A stretch of DNA of 50,900 nt, taken from Thermoleophilia bacterium. GTDB taxonomy: Bacteria > Actinomycetota > Thermoleophilia > Solirubrobacterales > 70-9. The stretch covers positions 1-50,900 of the forward strand of contig JAENWU010000002.1 in the NCBI GenBank assembly GCA_016649905.1, written 5' to 3'. Made by a program: the position numbers and the translations under genes. The notes beneath the pieces are model-generated. The model did not search any database. It was given only the letters and a program-made list of their open reading frames with translations, and was not told the DNA's origin. Shown one piece after another: positions 41,372 to 49,535 of this stretch; position 1 is the first letter of the stretch, and each line of letters starts with the position of its first letter.

Positions 41372-43339
41372 GTGCACGACGGCGAGCAAACCCGAGTCGG
41401 GCGGTTCTTCGACCGCCATACCGGCCTGCTGCGGGCGCTGGCTCTGGTCGCGCTGATCTGGGGGGCCGGCTACCTGACCTGGCGAATTGGCTGGAGCGGC
41501 GAAGGCGCCAACCCGATCCTCTTCGCGATGCTGCTGGCGACCGAGATCTACGGCGTCTACGCGCTGGCGACGCTGACCTGGTTCTCGTGGTCGCGGCCGG
41601 CGGCGGTGCGGCCAGCGGCGACGCCCGGGCGTGACGTCGACGTCTACGTCTGCACCTACGACGAGCCGATCGAGGTGGTGATGGCGACGCTGGCGGGCTG
41701 CGGCGCCCTCACCTATCCCCACACGACCTACCTGCTCGACGACGGGCGGCGGCAGGAGATGGCGGAGCTGGCGGCGATGACCGGCGCCGAGTACCTGACC
41801 CGTCCCGACAACTCCCACGCCAAGGCGGGCAACATCAACGCGGCGCTGCCCCGGACCGAGGGCGAGCTGGTGCTGTTCCTCGACGCCGACCACGTGCCGA
41901 TGCCCGACGCTCTCGACGCCGTCGTCGGCTACTTCGACGATCCGCGGATGGCGGTGGTGCAGACCCCGCACGACTTCTTCAACCACGACTCCGCCCAGCA
42001 CTACTCCGTGGGCCGCCACGAGCAGTCGCTCTTCTACCGCGTCGTCTGCCCCGGCAAGGATCGCCACGGCGGCGCCTACTGGTGCGGCTCGGCGGCGCTG
42101 ATCAACCGCGAGGCGCTGCTGGCGATCGGCGGCGTCGCCACCGAGACGATCGCCGAGGACTTCCACACGACGATCCGGCTGCTGCGCCACGGCTGGCGCA
42201 GCCGCTACCACGACGAGGTCCTGGTCCAGGGCCTGGCCCCGCACGACCTCGACGGCTACCTGCTCCAGCGCGACCGCTGGGCGCGCGGCAACCTCGCCGT
42301 CTTCACCCTGCCGGAGTCGCCGCTGCGGGCCCGCACCCTGAGCCCGCTGCAGCGCCTCTCCTACCTGGCCAGCCTGTTCGCCTACCTGGCACCGCCGATG
42401 CGGCTGCTGTTGCTGCTGACCCTCGGGGCCGTGTTGTGGACCGGGGCGCTGCCGATGAAGATCAGCGTCGTCGCGCTAGCGGCTTTGTGGCTGCCCTCGG
42501 TGGCGCTCAACCTCAGCGCCGGCATGGCGCTGGCCCGCGGCTACATGCGGATCCCCGAGACCGCCCACTACGAGCTGCTGACGATGGAGATCTACACGCG
42601 GGCGCTGCGCTGCATCGTCTGGCCCAGCAAGACGGCCTTCAAGGTGACGCCGAAGCAGGGCTGCGACGGCGGCGGCCTCGACGCCGTCCGCAAGCTCCAC
42701 CTCGTCCTCTTCTGCACCGTCCTGCTGGCCAGCGGCACGGCACTGCGCCTGCTCGACCTGGCCGGCGTCGGGCCGCTTCCCGACATGCCGGGGATCGCCG
42801 CCGTGGTCGTGCCGCTGCTGGGCCTGATCGAGCTGCGGCGCCTGCTGAAGACGACCCTCGCGGTCGGGCGCCGGCGCCAGCGCCGCCTCGTCTACCGCTT
42901 CGAGGGCGACGCCGAGGCCAACTGCTACTCGCCCGAGGCGCACACCCCCGCCCGCTTGGTCGACGCCAGCGCCTCCGGGGTCGGCCTCGTCGCCGCGGCG
43001 CCGCTGGAGATCGGCGCCCGGCCAGCGGTGATGCTCGACCTCTGCGACGCCACCGGCGCCCCGCACCGAATCGCCGTCCAGGTCGAGGTCCGCAGCTGCC
43101 GCGAGGTCGACGGCAGCTTCCTGGTCGGCGCCACGATCATCGACATCGACGCCGAGGACCGTCTGCGGCTGATGGAGTGGTGCTACGTCGTCTGCAGCCA
43201 CGAGCGCCTGCGCGGCCACCGCCCGGCCGCCCCGATCCCGGAGACCGACGCGATCGTCATCTCCCTCGACGACCACCGCGAGGGCGCCGAGCAGCTGACG
43301 CCGATCGCGATGCCGGCGGTACACGAGCTCCCCGGCTAG
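41372..43339 (+). CDS. Cellulose-synthase-like glycosyltransferase with PilZ domain
   Basis: 655 residues with a GTG start. Two N-terminal helices precede a GT2 domain: VDVYVCTYDEPIEVVMATLA (D), YLLDDGRRQEM (DDG), LFLDADHVPMPDAL (DAD), ETIAEDFHTTIRLL (TED-like AED) and LLQRDRWARGNLAVF (QxxRW). Further helices follow, then a C-terminal PilZ domain with RRRQRRLVYRFEGD and DASASGVGLVA, the RxxxR and (D/N)xSxxG c-di-GMP ligands. This layout matches BcsA, but no bcsB/C/Z genes are present, so the product may be another beta-glucan. Activity is probably activated by c-di-GMP, which the HD-GYP protein here would remove. Confidence 0.9.
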   Translation: MHDGEQTRVGRFFDRHTGLLRALALVALIWGAGYLTWRIGWSGEGANPILFAMLLATEIYGVYALATLTWFSWSRPAAVRPAATPGRDVDVYVCTYDEPIEVVMATLAGCGALTYPHTTYLLDDGRRQEMAELAAMTGAEYLTRPDNSHAKAGNINAALPRTEGELVLFLDADHVPMPDALDAVVGYFDDPRMAVVQTPHDFFNHDSAQHYSVGRHEQSLFYRVVCPGKDRHGGAYWCGSAALINREALLAIGGVATETIAEDFHTTIRLLRHGWRSRYHDEVLVQGLAPHDLDGYLLQRDRWARGNLAVFTLPESPLRARTLSPLQRLSYLASLFAYLAPPMRLLLLLTLGAVLWTGALPMKISVVALAALWLPSVALNLSAGMALARGYMRIPETAHYELLTMEIYTRALRCIVWPSKTAFKVTPKQGCDGGGLDAVRKLHLVLFCTVLLASGTALRLLDLAGVGPLPDMPGIAAVVVPLLGLIELRRLLKTTLAVGRRRQRRLVYRFEGDAEANCYSPEAHTPARLVDASASGVGLVAAAPLEIGARPAVMLDLCDATGAPHRIAVQVEVRSCREVDGSFLVGATIIDIDAEDRLRLMEWCYVVCSHERLRGHRPAAPIPETDAIVISLDDHREGAEQLTPIAMPAVHELPG

Positions 43340-43365
43340 TTTCTCTAGGCTTTGCCAGGCACCCC

Positions 43366-43455
43366 GGAGAGGTGTCCGAGTGGCTTAAGGAGCGCGATTG
43401 GAAATCGCGTGGGCGGGGTTAACCCGTCTCGAGGGTTCGAATCCCTCCCTCTCCG
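43366..43455 (+). tRNA. tRNA-Ser (GGA)
   Basis: A 90-nt class II tRNA. Acceptor GGAGAGG/CCTCTCC, D arm with GTCCGAGTGGCTTAAGGAGC, anticodon arm GCGAT-TGGAAAT-CGC (anticodon GGA), long variable arm with GTGGGCGGGGTTAACCCGTC and T loop TTCGAAT. No encoded CCA. It follows the glycosyltransferase by 26 nt. Confidence 0.96.
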
Positions 43456-43481
43456 CTCCGGACTCTGGAGCTTCGCCTGGC

Positions 43482-43541
43482 GGCGTCATCGGTCGCTCAC
43501 GTGCAGAGCACGCTTCGCTCCCTGCGTCCTTGCCAGCCTCG
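43482..43541 (+). repeat. Structured repeat copy B downstream of tRNA-Ser(GGA)
   Basis: The core GGCGTCATCGGTCGCTCACG, then TGCAGAGCACGCTTCGCTCC and CTGCGTCCTTGCC, is clearly homologous to copies A and C. Unlike them it has no long perfect outer stem. It lies in the convergent gap between tRNA-Ser(GGA) and tadA, beside the CATAG hairpin at 43568-43610. Confidence 0.7.
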
Positions 43542-43567
43542 CTTTCCGACTGCGAGTAGGTCTTGTT

Positions 43568-43610
43568 CCGCTGTTCCTTTGGTGCGCTATGCGAACAAAA
43601 GGAACAGCGG
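43568..43610. repeat. CATAG-loop hairpin upstream-facing tadA stop
   Basis: Perfect 13-bp arms CCGCTGTTCCTTT/AAAGGAACAGCGG, then a partly paired inner stem closed by CTATG on the plus strand (CATAG on the minus). It lies immediately 3' of tadA (stop at 43612), a position suited to a terminator. Confidence 0.85.
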
Positions 43611-43611
43611 A

Positions 43612-44082
43612 TCACCCACGGCGGGTGCTGAAAAACTCGCGAAGGAGGGTGGCGCACTCTTGCTCGCGGACTCCGGTTATGACCTCGGGACGATGGTTCA
43701 GCGCTGGCTCGGCGAGGACGTCGAGGACGCTGCCTGCTGCGCCCGCCTTGGGGTCGGGGGCGCCGATGACTACGGTGGGGATGCGGGCGAGGACGATCGC
43801 GCCGGCGCACATCGCGCAGGGCTCGAGGGTGACGTAGAGGGTCGTGGCGGGGAGGCGCCAGCCGCCGAGCGCCTCGGCGGCGGCGCGGATCGCGAGGATC
43901 TCGGCGTGGGCGGTGGGGTCGCAGCGCAGCTCGCGCTCGTTGCCGGCGGAGGCGAGGGGCTCGCCGTCGCGGAGGATCGTGGCGCCGATCGGGACGTCGC
44001 CATGGGCCTCGGCCAGGCGCGCCTGCTCGATCGCCAGGCCCATCGCCGCCTCGTGGGCGGCCAATTCGGTGTCCCGGTTCAT
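43612..44082 (-). CDS. tadA: tRNA-specific adenosine deaminase
   Basis: 156 residues. The zinc deaminase site is HAE (His59, Glu61) and PCAMCAG (Cys89, Cys92). RIPTVVIGAPDPKAGAAGSV is the TadA-typical segment after it. It converts A34 to inosine in tRNA-Arg(ACG), letting one tRNA read three codons. The length and motifs are those of bacterial TadA. Confidence 0.95.
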   Translation of the reverse strand: MNRDTELAAHEAAMGLAIEQARLAEAHGDVPIGATILRDGEPLASAGNERELRCDPTAHAEILAIRAAAEALGGWRLPATTLYVTLEPCAMCAGAIVLARIPTVVIGAPDPKAGAAGSVLDVLAEPALNHRPEVITGVREQECATLLREFFSTRRG

Positions 44083-44184
44083 CGATCCGGGAGTATGTCT
44101 CCTACAACTTCGCCGGCGTCGGGGTGTTAGCCATGAGAGGGCTCACCCGGCCGCTCGATCTCGGCGAGGACCAGGCCTTTTTAT

Positions 44185-45552
44185 ATGAAACGACTTTGCT
44201 GCATTCCCGCTATCGCGGCGTCGTTGACGCTGCTCGCCGTCGCGCCCGCATCGGCCGCGACCGGCCTGGCGCCGGCGCGCGGCTTCGTCCCCAGGGAGGT
44301 CGTCGTCAAGTTCGAGCGCGAGCGCGCGCCGCGGACGCTGGCGTTGCCGCGGGGAGCCGGGGTGCGGGAGACGGCGCGGGCGCTGGGCGGCAACGCCCGG
44401 GTCGAGTACGCCGCCCCCAACTACATCGCCACCGCCTCGGCCCTCGCCCCCCCTAGCCCGTTCGTGATCCCGAACGACCCCGGCAGCATCGACAGCCCCG
44501 CCGAAGCCGCCAGCGCGCTCGGCGACTGGACGCTCAAGCAGTGGAACTTCATGCCCTGGGATGCCAGCACCAGCCCCCGGGTGCCGGTATCCCCGGGTGG
44601 GATCGACGCGATCGGTGCCTGGCAGAACCTGGCCGCCGCGGGGCGGCCGGGCGCCGAAGGGGTGACCGTCGCCGTCCTCGACACCGGGATCGCCTACCGC
44701 GCCCTGGGCGCGAACTTCCTCCTCAGCCCCGACTTCGGCCCGGGGCAGTTCGTCAAGGGCTACGACTTCGTCGACAAAGACCGCCTGCCACTCGACGAGA
44801 ACGGGCACGGCACCCATGTCGCCGGCACGATCGCCGAGAAAACCGACAACGCGGTCGGGCTCACCGGCCTCGCCTACGGGGCCAGGCTGATGCCGATCCG
44901 CGTCCTCGACGACCACGGGCGCGGCGACGCCACCGCGATCGCCAAGGGGGTCCGCTTCGCCGTCGCCCATCGCGCCCAGGTGATCAACATGAGCTTCAAC
45001 TTCGGCTGCGGGAAGAAGGTGCCGGGCGTCGACGAAGCGCTGCGCGAAGCCTACGCGCAGGGAATCGTCGTGGTCGCCTCCGCCGGCAACCTCGGCGCCG
45101 AGACCTGCGTCTCGCCGCCGGCCACCGGGCCGCGGGTGATCGCGGTCGGGGGCAGCACCGAGGGCGGCTGCCTCGGCAGCTATTCACTGGCCGGCAGCGC
45201 CCTCGACCTGCTCGCACCGGGCGGCGGCGTCCCCGCCCCGGGTTGTGCCTCGGTCTCGGCGCGACCGATCTACCAGGTGACGCTGAAACCGGGGACGACC
45301 AACATCTTCGGCATCCCCAGCAACTACGTCGGCACCTCGATGGCGGCCGCCCACGTCTCCGGCGCCGCCGCGATGGTCCTCTCCAGCGGCGTCCTCGGCC
45401 CGCAGCACAACAGCACGAAGGCGCGCGTCGCCGCGGTCACCCGCCGTCTGCGCAAGACGGCGCGCAGCCTCGGCCTGCCCGCGACCCAACAGGGAGCCGG
45501 CTTGATCGACGTGGGCGCCGCGACCGAATCTGCCCTGCAGCGCCGCCGCTAG
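44185..45552 (+). CDS. Exported subtilisin-like serine protease (S8)
   Basis: 455 residues. A signal peptide (CIPAIAASLTLLAVAPASAA) precedes a short pro-region (FVPREVVVKFERERAPRTLA). The catalytic triad is complete: VTVAVLDTGIAY (Asp166), ENGHGTHVAGTIAE (His208) and NYVGTSMAAAHVSGAAAMVL (Ser near 380). ASAGN in the middle gives the oxyanion Asn. Several cysteine pairs fit an extracellular enzyme. It is likely a secreted or cell-surface protease; no anchor is evident. Confidence 0.94.
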   Translation: MKRLCCIPAIAASLTLLAVAPASAATGLAPARGFVPREVVVKFERERAPRTLALPRGAGVRETARALGGNARVEYAAPNYIATASALAPPSPFVIPNDPGSIDSPAEAASALGDWTLKQWNFMPWDASTSPRVPVSPGGIDAIGAWQNLAAAGRPGAEGVTVAVLDTGIAYRALGANFLLSPDFGPGQFVKGYDFVDKDRLPLDENGHGTHVAGTIAEKTDNAVGLTGLAYGARLMPIRVLDDHGRGDATAIAKGVRFAVAHRAQVINMSFNFGCGKKVPGVDEALREAYAQGIVVVASAGNLGAETCVSPPATGPRVIAVGGSTEGGCLGSYSLAGSALDLLAPGGGVPAPGCASVSARPIYQVTLKPGTTNIFGIPSNYVGTSMAAAHVSGAAAMVLSSGVLGPQHNSTKARVAAVTRRLRKTARSLGLPATQQGAGLIDVGAATESALQRRR

Positions 45553-45564
45553 CCCGCGCCGCCC

Positions 45565-45659
45565 GAGGGCGCGGGACCAAGCAGGTCAAGGACGAGGAAG
45601 GGAGTGTGCTCCACACATGACCGACCGAGGACGCCGAGATGCGCCGGTCCCGCGCCCTC
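45565..45659. repeat. Structured repeat copy C (core plus perfect 14-bp variable stem)
   Basis: Arms GAGGGCGCGGGACC and GGTCCCGCGCCCTC pair perfectly. The core inside (minus strand GGCGTCCTCGGTCGGTCATG, then TGTGGAGCACACTCC and TCGTCCTTGACC) aligns with copies A and B. It fills the gap between the convergent subtilase and UspA genes; the arm ends inside the UspA stop codon. Confidence 0.75.
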
Positions 45660-46101
45660 AGGTGGTGCGGACGATGATGACTGAGCACGGCGCGTGGTGG
45701 GAGACGTTGTTGGGGACGCTGCCGAGCAGGTAGCGGCGGGCGCCGGTCATCCCCTTGTTGCCGACCACGATCAGGTCGGCTTTGACCTGTTCGGCGACGT
45801 TGAGGATCGCGTCGGCGGGGTCAGCCTCGACCGGGTGGATCTGGACCTCGATCCCCTCTTTGCGGGCATCCGCAGCGGCGGCGTCGAGAACGAGGTTGAC
45901 GTCCTCACGCGGGCCGATCTCGTGCTGGACGTCGGCTGGGGCCGCGCTCTGCTCGCCCTTTACCCGTCGCTCGGGCACAGGCGCGTAGGCGCTGACGATG
46001 CTGAGCTGCGCTCCGGAGAGCTTTGCCAGGTCAACCGCCTGGTGCACTGCCTCGGCTGCCGTCTCGGAGCCGTCGGTTCCAACCACGATTCGAGTGAACA
46101 C
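45658..46101 (-). CDS. Universal stress protein (UspA family)
   Basis: 147 residues. The fold markers are RIVVGTDGSETAAEAVHQAV near the start and the ATP-binding pattern GNKGMTGARRYLLGSVPNNV (G-2x-G-9x-G-S) near the end. The intact nucleotide motif suggests an ATP-binding member. Such proteins respond to starvation or oxidative stress; no partner is encoded beside it. Confidence 0.93.
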   Translation of the reverse strand: MFTRIVVGTDGSETAAEAVHQAVDLAKLSGAQLSIVSAYAPVPERRVKGEQSAAPADVQHEIGPREDVNLVLDAAAADARKEGIEVQIHPVEADPADAILNVAEQVKADLIVVGNKGMTGARRYLLGSVPNNVSHHAPCSVIIVRTT

Positions 46102-46155
46102 GCCCGCCTCCCTCTGCTCGGTCGCTGAACGCGATTGATACTAAACGGGATCGCC

Positions 46156-46302
46156 CTACCGGCGCGAATCGGCGGGCAGGCCGCGGAAGCCGTCGCCGAG
46201 GATTTCGGTCGGCGTCGTCGTCAGGCGCACGATCGCGATCGCCATCGAGGCGGCGAGACAGAGGATCAGCACGACCATCCCCGCTTTCCAGATCCAGGGC
46301 AC
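46156..46302 (-). CDS. Small single-pass membrane protein
   Basis: 48 residues, below the track cutoff. From the GTG at 46302: VPWIWKAGMVVLILCLAASM, then AIAIVRLTTTPTEILGDGFR. One transmembrane helix and a short hydrophilic tail; AGGG lies upstream at about ribosome-site distance. It is on the same strand as uspA, 54 nt upstream of it. Function is unknown. Confidence 0.5.
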   Translation of the reverse strand: MPWIWKAGMVVLILCLAASMAIAIVRLTTTPTEILGDGFRGLPADSRR

Positions 46303-46365
46303 GCGGCGAACCCTAGATCAAGCCCCAGAGTTGGCCGGCCGCGCGGGCCGGGCTATGGTGGGCGG

Positions 46366-47082
46366 ATGGCGCTCGAGCGGGTCGCCGACGGGGTCTGGTT
46401 GCTGCGCGGGGACTTCCGAGGGGCGATGAACATCTACTTCATCGAGGACGGCGACGGCGTCGTCCAGTTCGACGCCGGCACCCGCGGGATGCGCAAGCGG
46501 GCGCGCGCCGCCGCCGCGGAGCTCGGTGGGCTGAAGCGGGTCGTGCTCGGGCACGCCCACGCCGACCACCGCGGCACCGCTCCATATATGGGGGCGCCGG
46601 TCTTCTGCCACGCCGACGAAGTCGCCGACGCCGAAAGCGACTCCTACATCGCCCCCTACTGGCACCTCTCCGAGCTGCCGGTGACGCCGGTGCGCTGGCT
46701 CTACGAACGCGTCCTGCTGCCGCGCTGGGACGGCGGCGCCGTGAAGATAGCCGGCACGGTCGCCGAGGGCGACGAGGTCGCCGGCTTCCGCGTCATCCAT
46801 CTGCCCGGCCACGCGCCGGGGTTGATCGCGCTCTGGCGCGAGCGCGACCGCATCACCCTGGTCAGCGACGTCGTCTACATGGTCGACTCGGCCCGGCTCA
46901 AACCGCTGCCCGAGGGCGAGGCCAGCGTCCCCCACCCGGCCTGGGCCTGGAACCACGAGCTGGCGCGGCAGTCGGTGCGGCGACTGGCGGCGCTGGAGCC
47001 GGAAGTGGTCGGCGCCGGGCACGAGCTGCCCCTGCGCGGCCCCGGCCTGCGGGCGACGCTCGAGCGCGCCGCCGAGAAGTAG
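46366..47082 (+). CDS. MBL-fold metallo-hydrolase
   Basis: 238 residues from the ATG at 46366; the longer track start crosses the divergent small gene. Metal motif VVLGHAHADHRGTA (HxHxDH), later VIHLPGHAPGLIALW (third His), LVSDVVYMVD (Asp bridging residue) and a C-terminal AGHELPL His. It is a dinuclear-zinc hydrolase of unknown substrate, in the glyoxalase II-like group. Confidence 0.92.
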   Translation: MALERVADGVWLLRGDFRGAMNIYFIEDGDGVVQFDAGTRGMRKRARAAAAELGGLKRVVLGHAHADHRGTAPYMGAPVFCHADEVADAESDSYIAPYWHLSELPVTPVRWLYERVLLPRWDGGAVKIAGTVAEGDEVAGFRVIHLPGHAPGLIALWRERDRITLVSDVVYMVDSARLKPLPEGEASVPHPAWAWNHELARQSVRRLAALEPEVVGAGHELPLRGPGLRATLERAAEK

Positions 47083-47143
47083 CCGCCACCGCACCCGGTG
47101 AGGCTGGCATCGTGCGCTCGCCTGCCATAAGTTGCCTGCCCTG

Positions 47144-49513
47144 ATGATCGGGACTTACGCCTCGGCGGCGCTGATCTGCGGCGCCTCGCTGTTGGTCGGG
47201 CGCGCCCTGCTGACTTTGGCCGGTCGGCGGACGTGGTCCTGGCTGGAGCCGGCGGTCGGCTTCGGCGCGATCCTTTCGGTCACCGGCCTGCTGGCGCGGG
47301 CACCGGGGCACGGGACCGGGGCCAGCCTCGGCGCGCTGGCGCTGGTCGTGATCGCGGCGCTGATCGTCTACCGCGGCCGCTACGACGCGCCCGGTGCCCT
47401 GCGGATAGGGCTGCCGGTGGCGATCGTCGTCGCGCTCGTGCTGGCGATCCCGTTCGCGGTCAGCGGCCGCTGGGGGCTGCTCGGGGTCGGCTTCAACAAC
47501 GACCTCGGCCTTCACCTCGCCTGGGCGGAGTGGCTGCGCAGCGGCTTCGGCCCGACGCCGGAGCCCGGATATCCCCTCGGCCCGCACGGCCTCGCGGTGG
47601 CGACCGCGTCGGTGCCGGGGATCAACCTCGGGCAGGCATTCCTCGGCGAGATCGTCGCGATCGGCGTCCTCACCGGGCTGACCGCGATCGGCGCCCTCGG
47701 CGAGATGCGACCGGCGCGACGGACGCTGGCGGCTGCGCTGGTCGCCCTCCCCTACCTCGCCGCCTCCTACTTCGCCCAGGCCGCCTTCAAGGAGACCGCC
47801 GAGGCGCTCTTCGTGCTCGCCTTCGCCATCTTCCTGCTGGCGCCGGGGGCGCTGCCGCAGAGGTTCGGTGAGCGGCTGCGCTTCGCGCCGCCGCTGCTGG
47901 CGCTGCTCGGCGGCATCTTCTTCTCCTACAGCTTCGCCGGCGTCGCCTGGCCGGTGGCGATCGTGGCGCTCTGGAGCCTGACCCTGCCGACGGTGCGGCA
48001 GGCGCTGCGGCCGAAGGCGCTGCTGCGGTTCCTGCTGCGACCGGCGACCCTGCTGATGATCGTGGTCCTGGCCGGGCTTGCGGTGCTGGCGGTGGTCGGT
48101 CCCTTCGGCTTCGCCGGCGGCTTCAACAAGGTCGCCGGCAGCAACACCTACGGCCCGGTCTCGCCGCTGGAGACGCTCGGGGTCTGGTGGACCTCGAACT
48201 ACCGCCTCGACGCGGTCGGCGGCGCCGTCCTGCCGGGGCTCGCCGGGGCGATCGCGATCGTGGCGCTGCTGGTCGGCGTCGCCTGGTGGGTCGAGCGGCG
48301 CCAGCCGACGATCCCGATCGCCCTCGGCGCCTGCGCCGTCCTCTACCTCGCCTCGCTGCCGTTCAGCGGCGATTACTCGCAGGCCAAGGCGCTGATGATC
48401 GCGGCGCCGCTGGCGATGCTCGTCGCCGCGAAGCCGCTGATCTGGGAGTTCCCGCGTATCGGCCGCCGACGGGCCTTAAACGTCCACTATGAGGACGTTT
48501 CAGGCCCATCGGCCGGGCTTCGGCGGGTTGGGTGGGCGGTGCTGGGGGTGGCGTTCGTTGGTGGGGCGATCTACTCCAGTCTGCTCGTGCTCAGGGATGC
48601 GCCGGTGGCGCCGGCGGGGCACGGGTCGGAGCTGCAGGCGTTCCTGCCGGTCGTCCACGGCGAACCGGTGCTCTACGCGGGGCAGGACCGCTATGCCGCC
48701 TATGAGCTGCTCGGCGCCGACACCCACGTGCCGCTGGTCGAGTTCCCCGACGAAGCGGTCTCCCCCAGCCCGGAGAAGCCGTTCGACACCGGCGATGCCT
48801 ACGGCCCGATCGACTTCGACTCCTTCTCGCGCGGGACGCTCGACAGCTTCCCCTACGTAGTCACCAGCCGCGCCGCCTGGAACAGCAAGCCGCCGCCGAA
48901 CTTCAAGCGGGTCGCGGCGACCCCCTCCTACGTCCTCTGGGAACGGACCGACGAAACTCCGGAAAACCGCCACGTCCTGCTCGAGGGGACCGCGGCAGGA
49001 GCCTTCGCCGGCTGCGACTCGCCGGAGATCCGCATCCTGCTCGCCAACCCGGGCCGCGCCTCGCTCTTCCCGGACGCGGTGGTCGGGAGCAAAGGGGCCT
49101 GGGACGAAGGCAGCGTGCTCGACGCCGGCGCCGAGACCTCGCAGACGCTGGCGCTGCCCGCCGGGACCTGGAACCTCTCCCTGCAGTACTTCTCACCGCT
49201 GCAGATGACGCTCTCGGCGCCGGGCTTCCGCGAGCCGCTGGCGGCGGCCCTCGACGGCCAGCGCCCGAACACGATCAGCCTCGGCAACAGCGGCCAGTTC
49301 TGGCCCGCCGGCCGCTACGAGAGCGACGGCGGCAAGACCCGCTTCACCCTCACGGTCGCCGACCCCAGCACCCTTCAGGACCTCAGCGGCTACGACGGCA
49401 AGGCCTACATCGGCGAGCTGGTCGCGGTCCCGGCCAAGCCGCACCGCGAGGTGGCGCTCGGCGGGGCTTGCGATTCATGGATCGACTCCTACGAATCAGA
49501 GGAAGTGCCGTGA
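47144..49513 (+). CDS. Large polytopic membrane protein with extracytoplasmic C-terminal domain
   Basis: About 789 residues from the ATG at 47144. About 12-13 helices occupy the first 480 residues, followed by a soluble C-terminal domain of about 280 residues (SELQAFLPVVHGEPVLYAGQ...). The segment FNNDLGLHLAWAEWLRSGFG, acidic in the first large loop, is suggestive of GT-C glycosyltransferases. A hairpin (48465-48513) is embedded in frame just before the last helix. It is probably a cell-envelope polysaccharide or glycolipid enzyme, but this is inference. Confidence 0.6.
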   Translation: MIGTYASAALICGASLLVGRALLTLAGRRTWSWLEPAVGFGAILSVTGLLARAPGHGTGASLGALALVVIAALIVYRGRYDAPGALRIGLPVAIVVALVLAIPFAVSGRWGLLGVGFNNDLGLHLAWAEWLRSGFGPTPEPGYPLGPHGLAVATASVPGINLGQAFLGEIVAIGVLTGLTAIGALGEMRPARRTLAAALVALPYLAASYFAQAAFKETAEALFVLAFAIFLLAPGALPQRFGERLRFAPPLLALLGGIFFSYSFAGVAWPVAIVALWSLTLPTVRQALRPKALLRFLLRPATLLMIVVLAGLAVLAVVGPFGFAGGFNKVAGSNTYGPVSPLETLGVWWTSNYRLDAVGGAVLPGLAGAIAIVALLVGVAWWVERRQPTIPIALGACAVLYLASLPFSGDYSQAKALMIAAPLAMLVAAKPLIWEFPRIGRRRALNVHYEDVSGPSAGLRRVGWAVLGVAFVGGAIYSSLLVLRDAPVAPAGHGSELQAFLPVVHGEPVLYAGQDRYAAYELLGADTHVPLVEFPDEAVSPSPEKPFDTGDAYGPIDFDSFSRGTLDSFPYVVTSRAAWNSKPPPNFKRVAATPSYVLWERTDETPENRHVLLEGTAAGAFAGCDSPEIRILLANPGRASLFPDAVVGSKGAWDEGSVLDAGAETSQTLALPAGTWNLSLQYFSPLQMTLSAPGFREPLAAALDGQRPNTISLGNSGQFWPAGRYESDGGKTRFTLTVADPSTLQDLSGYDGKAYIGELVAVPAKPHREVALGGACDSWIDSYESEEVP
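48465..48513. repeat. In-gene long hairpin, TCATAGT loop
   Basis: Arms of 21 nt with two mismatches (left GCCGACGGGCCTTAAACGTC, right GACGTTTCAGGCCCATCGGC) around actatga (minus strand TCATAGT). It is translated as part of the large membrane protein, adding the polar stretch RRRALNVHYEDVSGPSA between a helix and the C-terminal region. Confidence 0.75.
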
Positions 49514-49535
49514 GGGTGGGGCCGAGATGCGCCGG

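Noticed and set aside
46570-46600. CCATATATGG palindrome resembling the CATAT-loop family
   Set aside because: It lies in conserved MBL-fold coding sequence and lacks extended arms.
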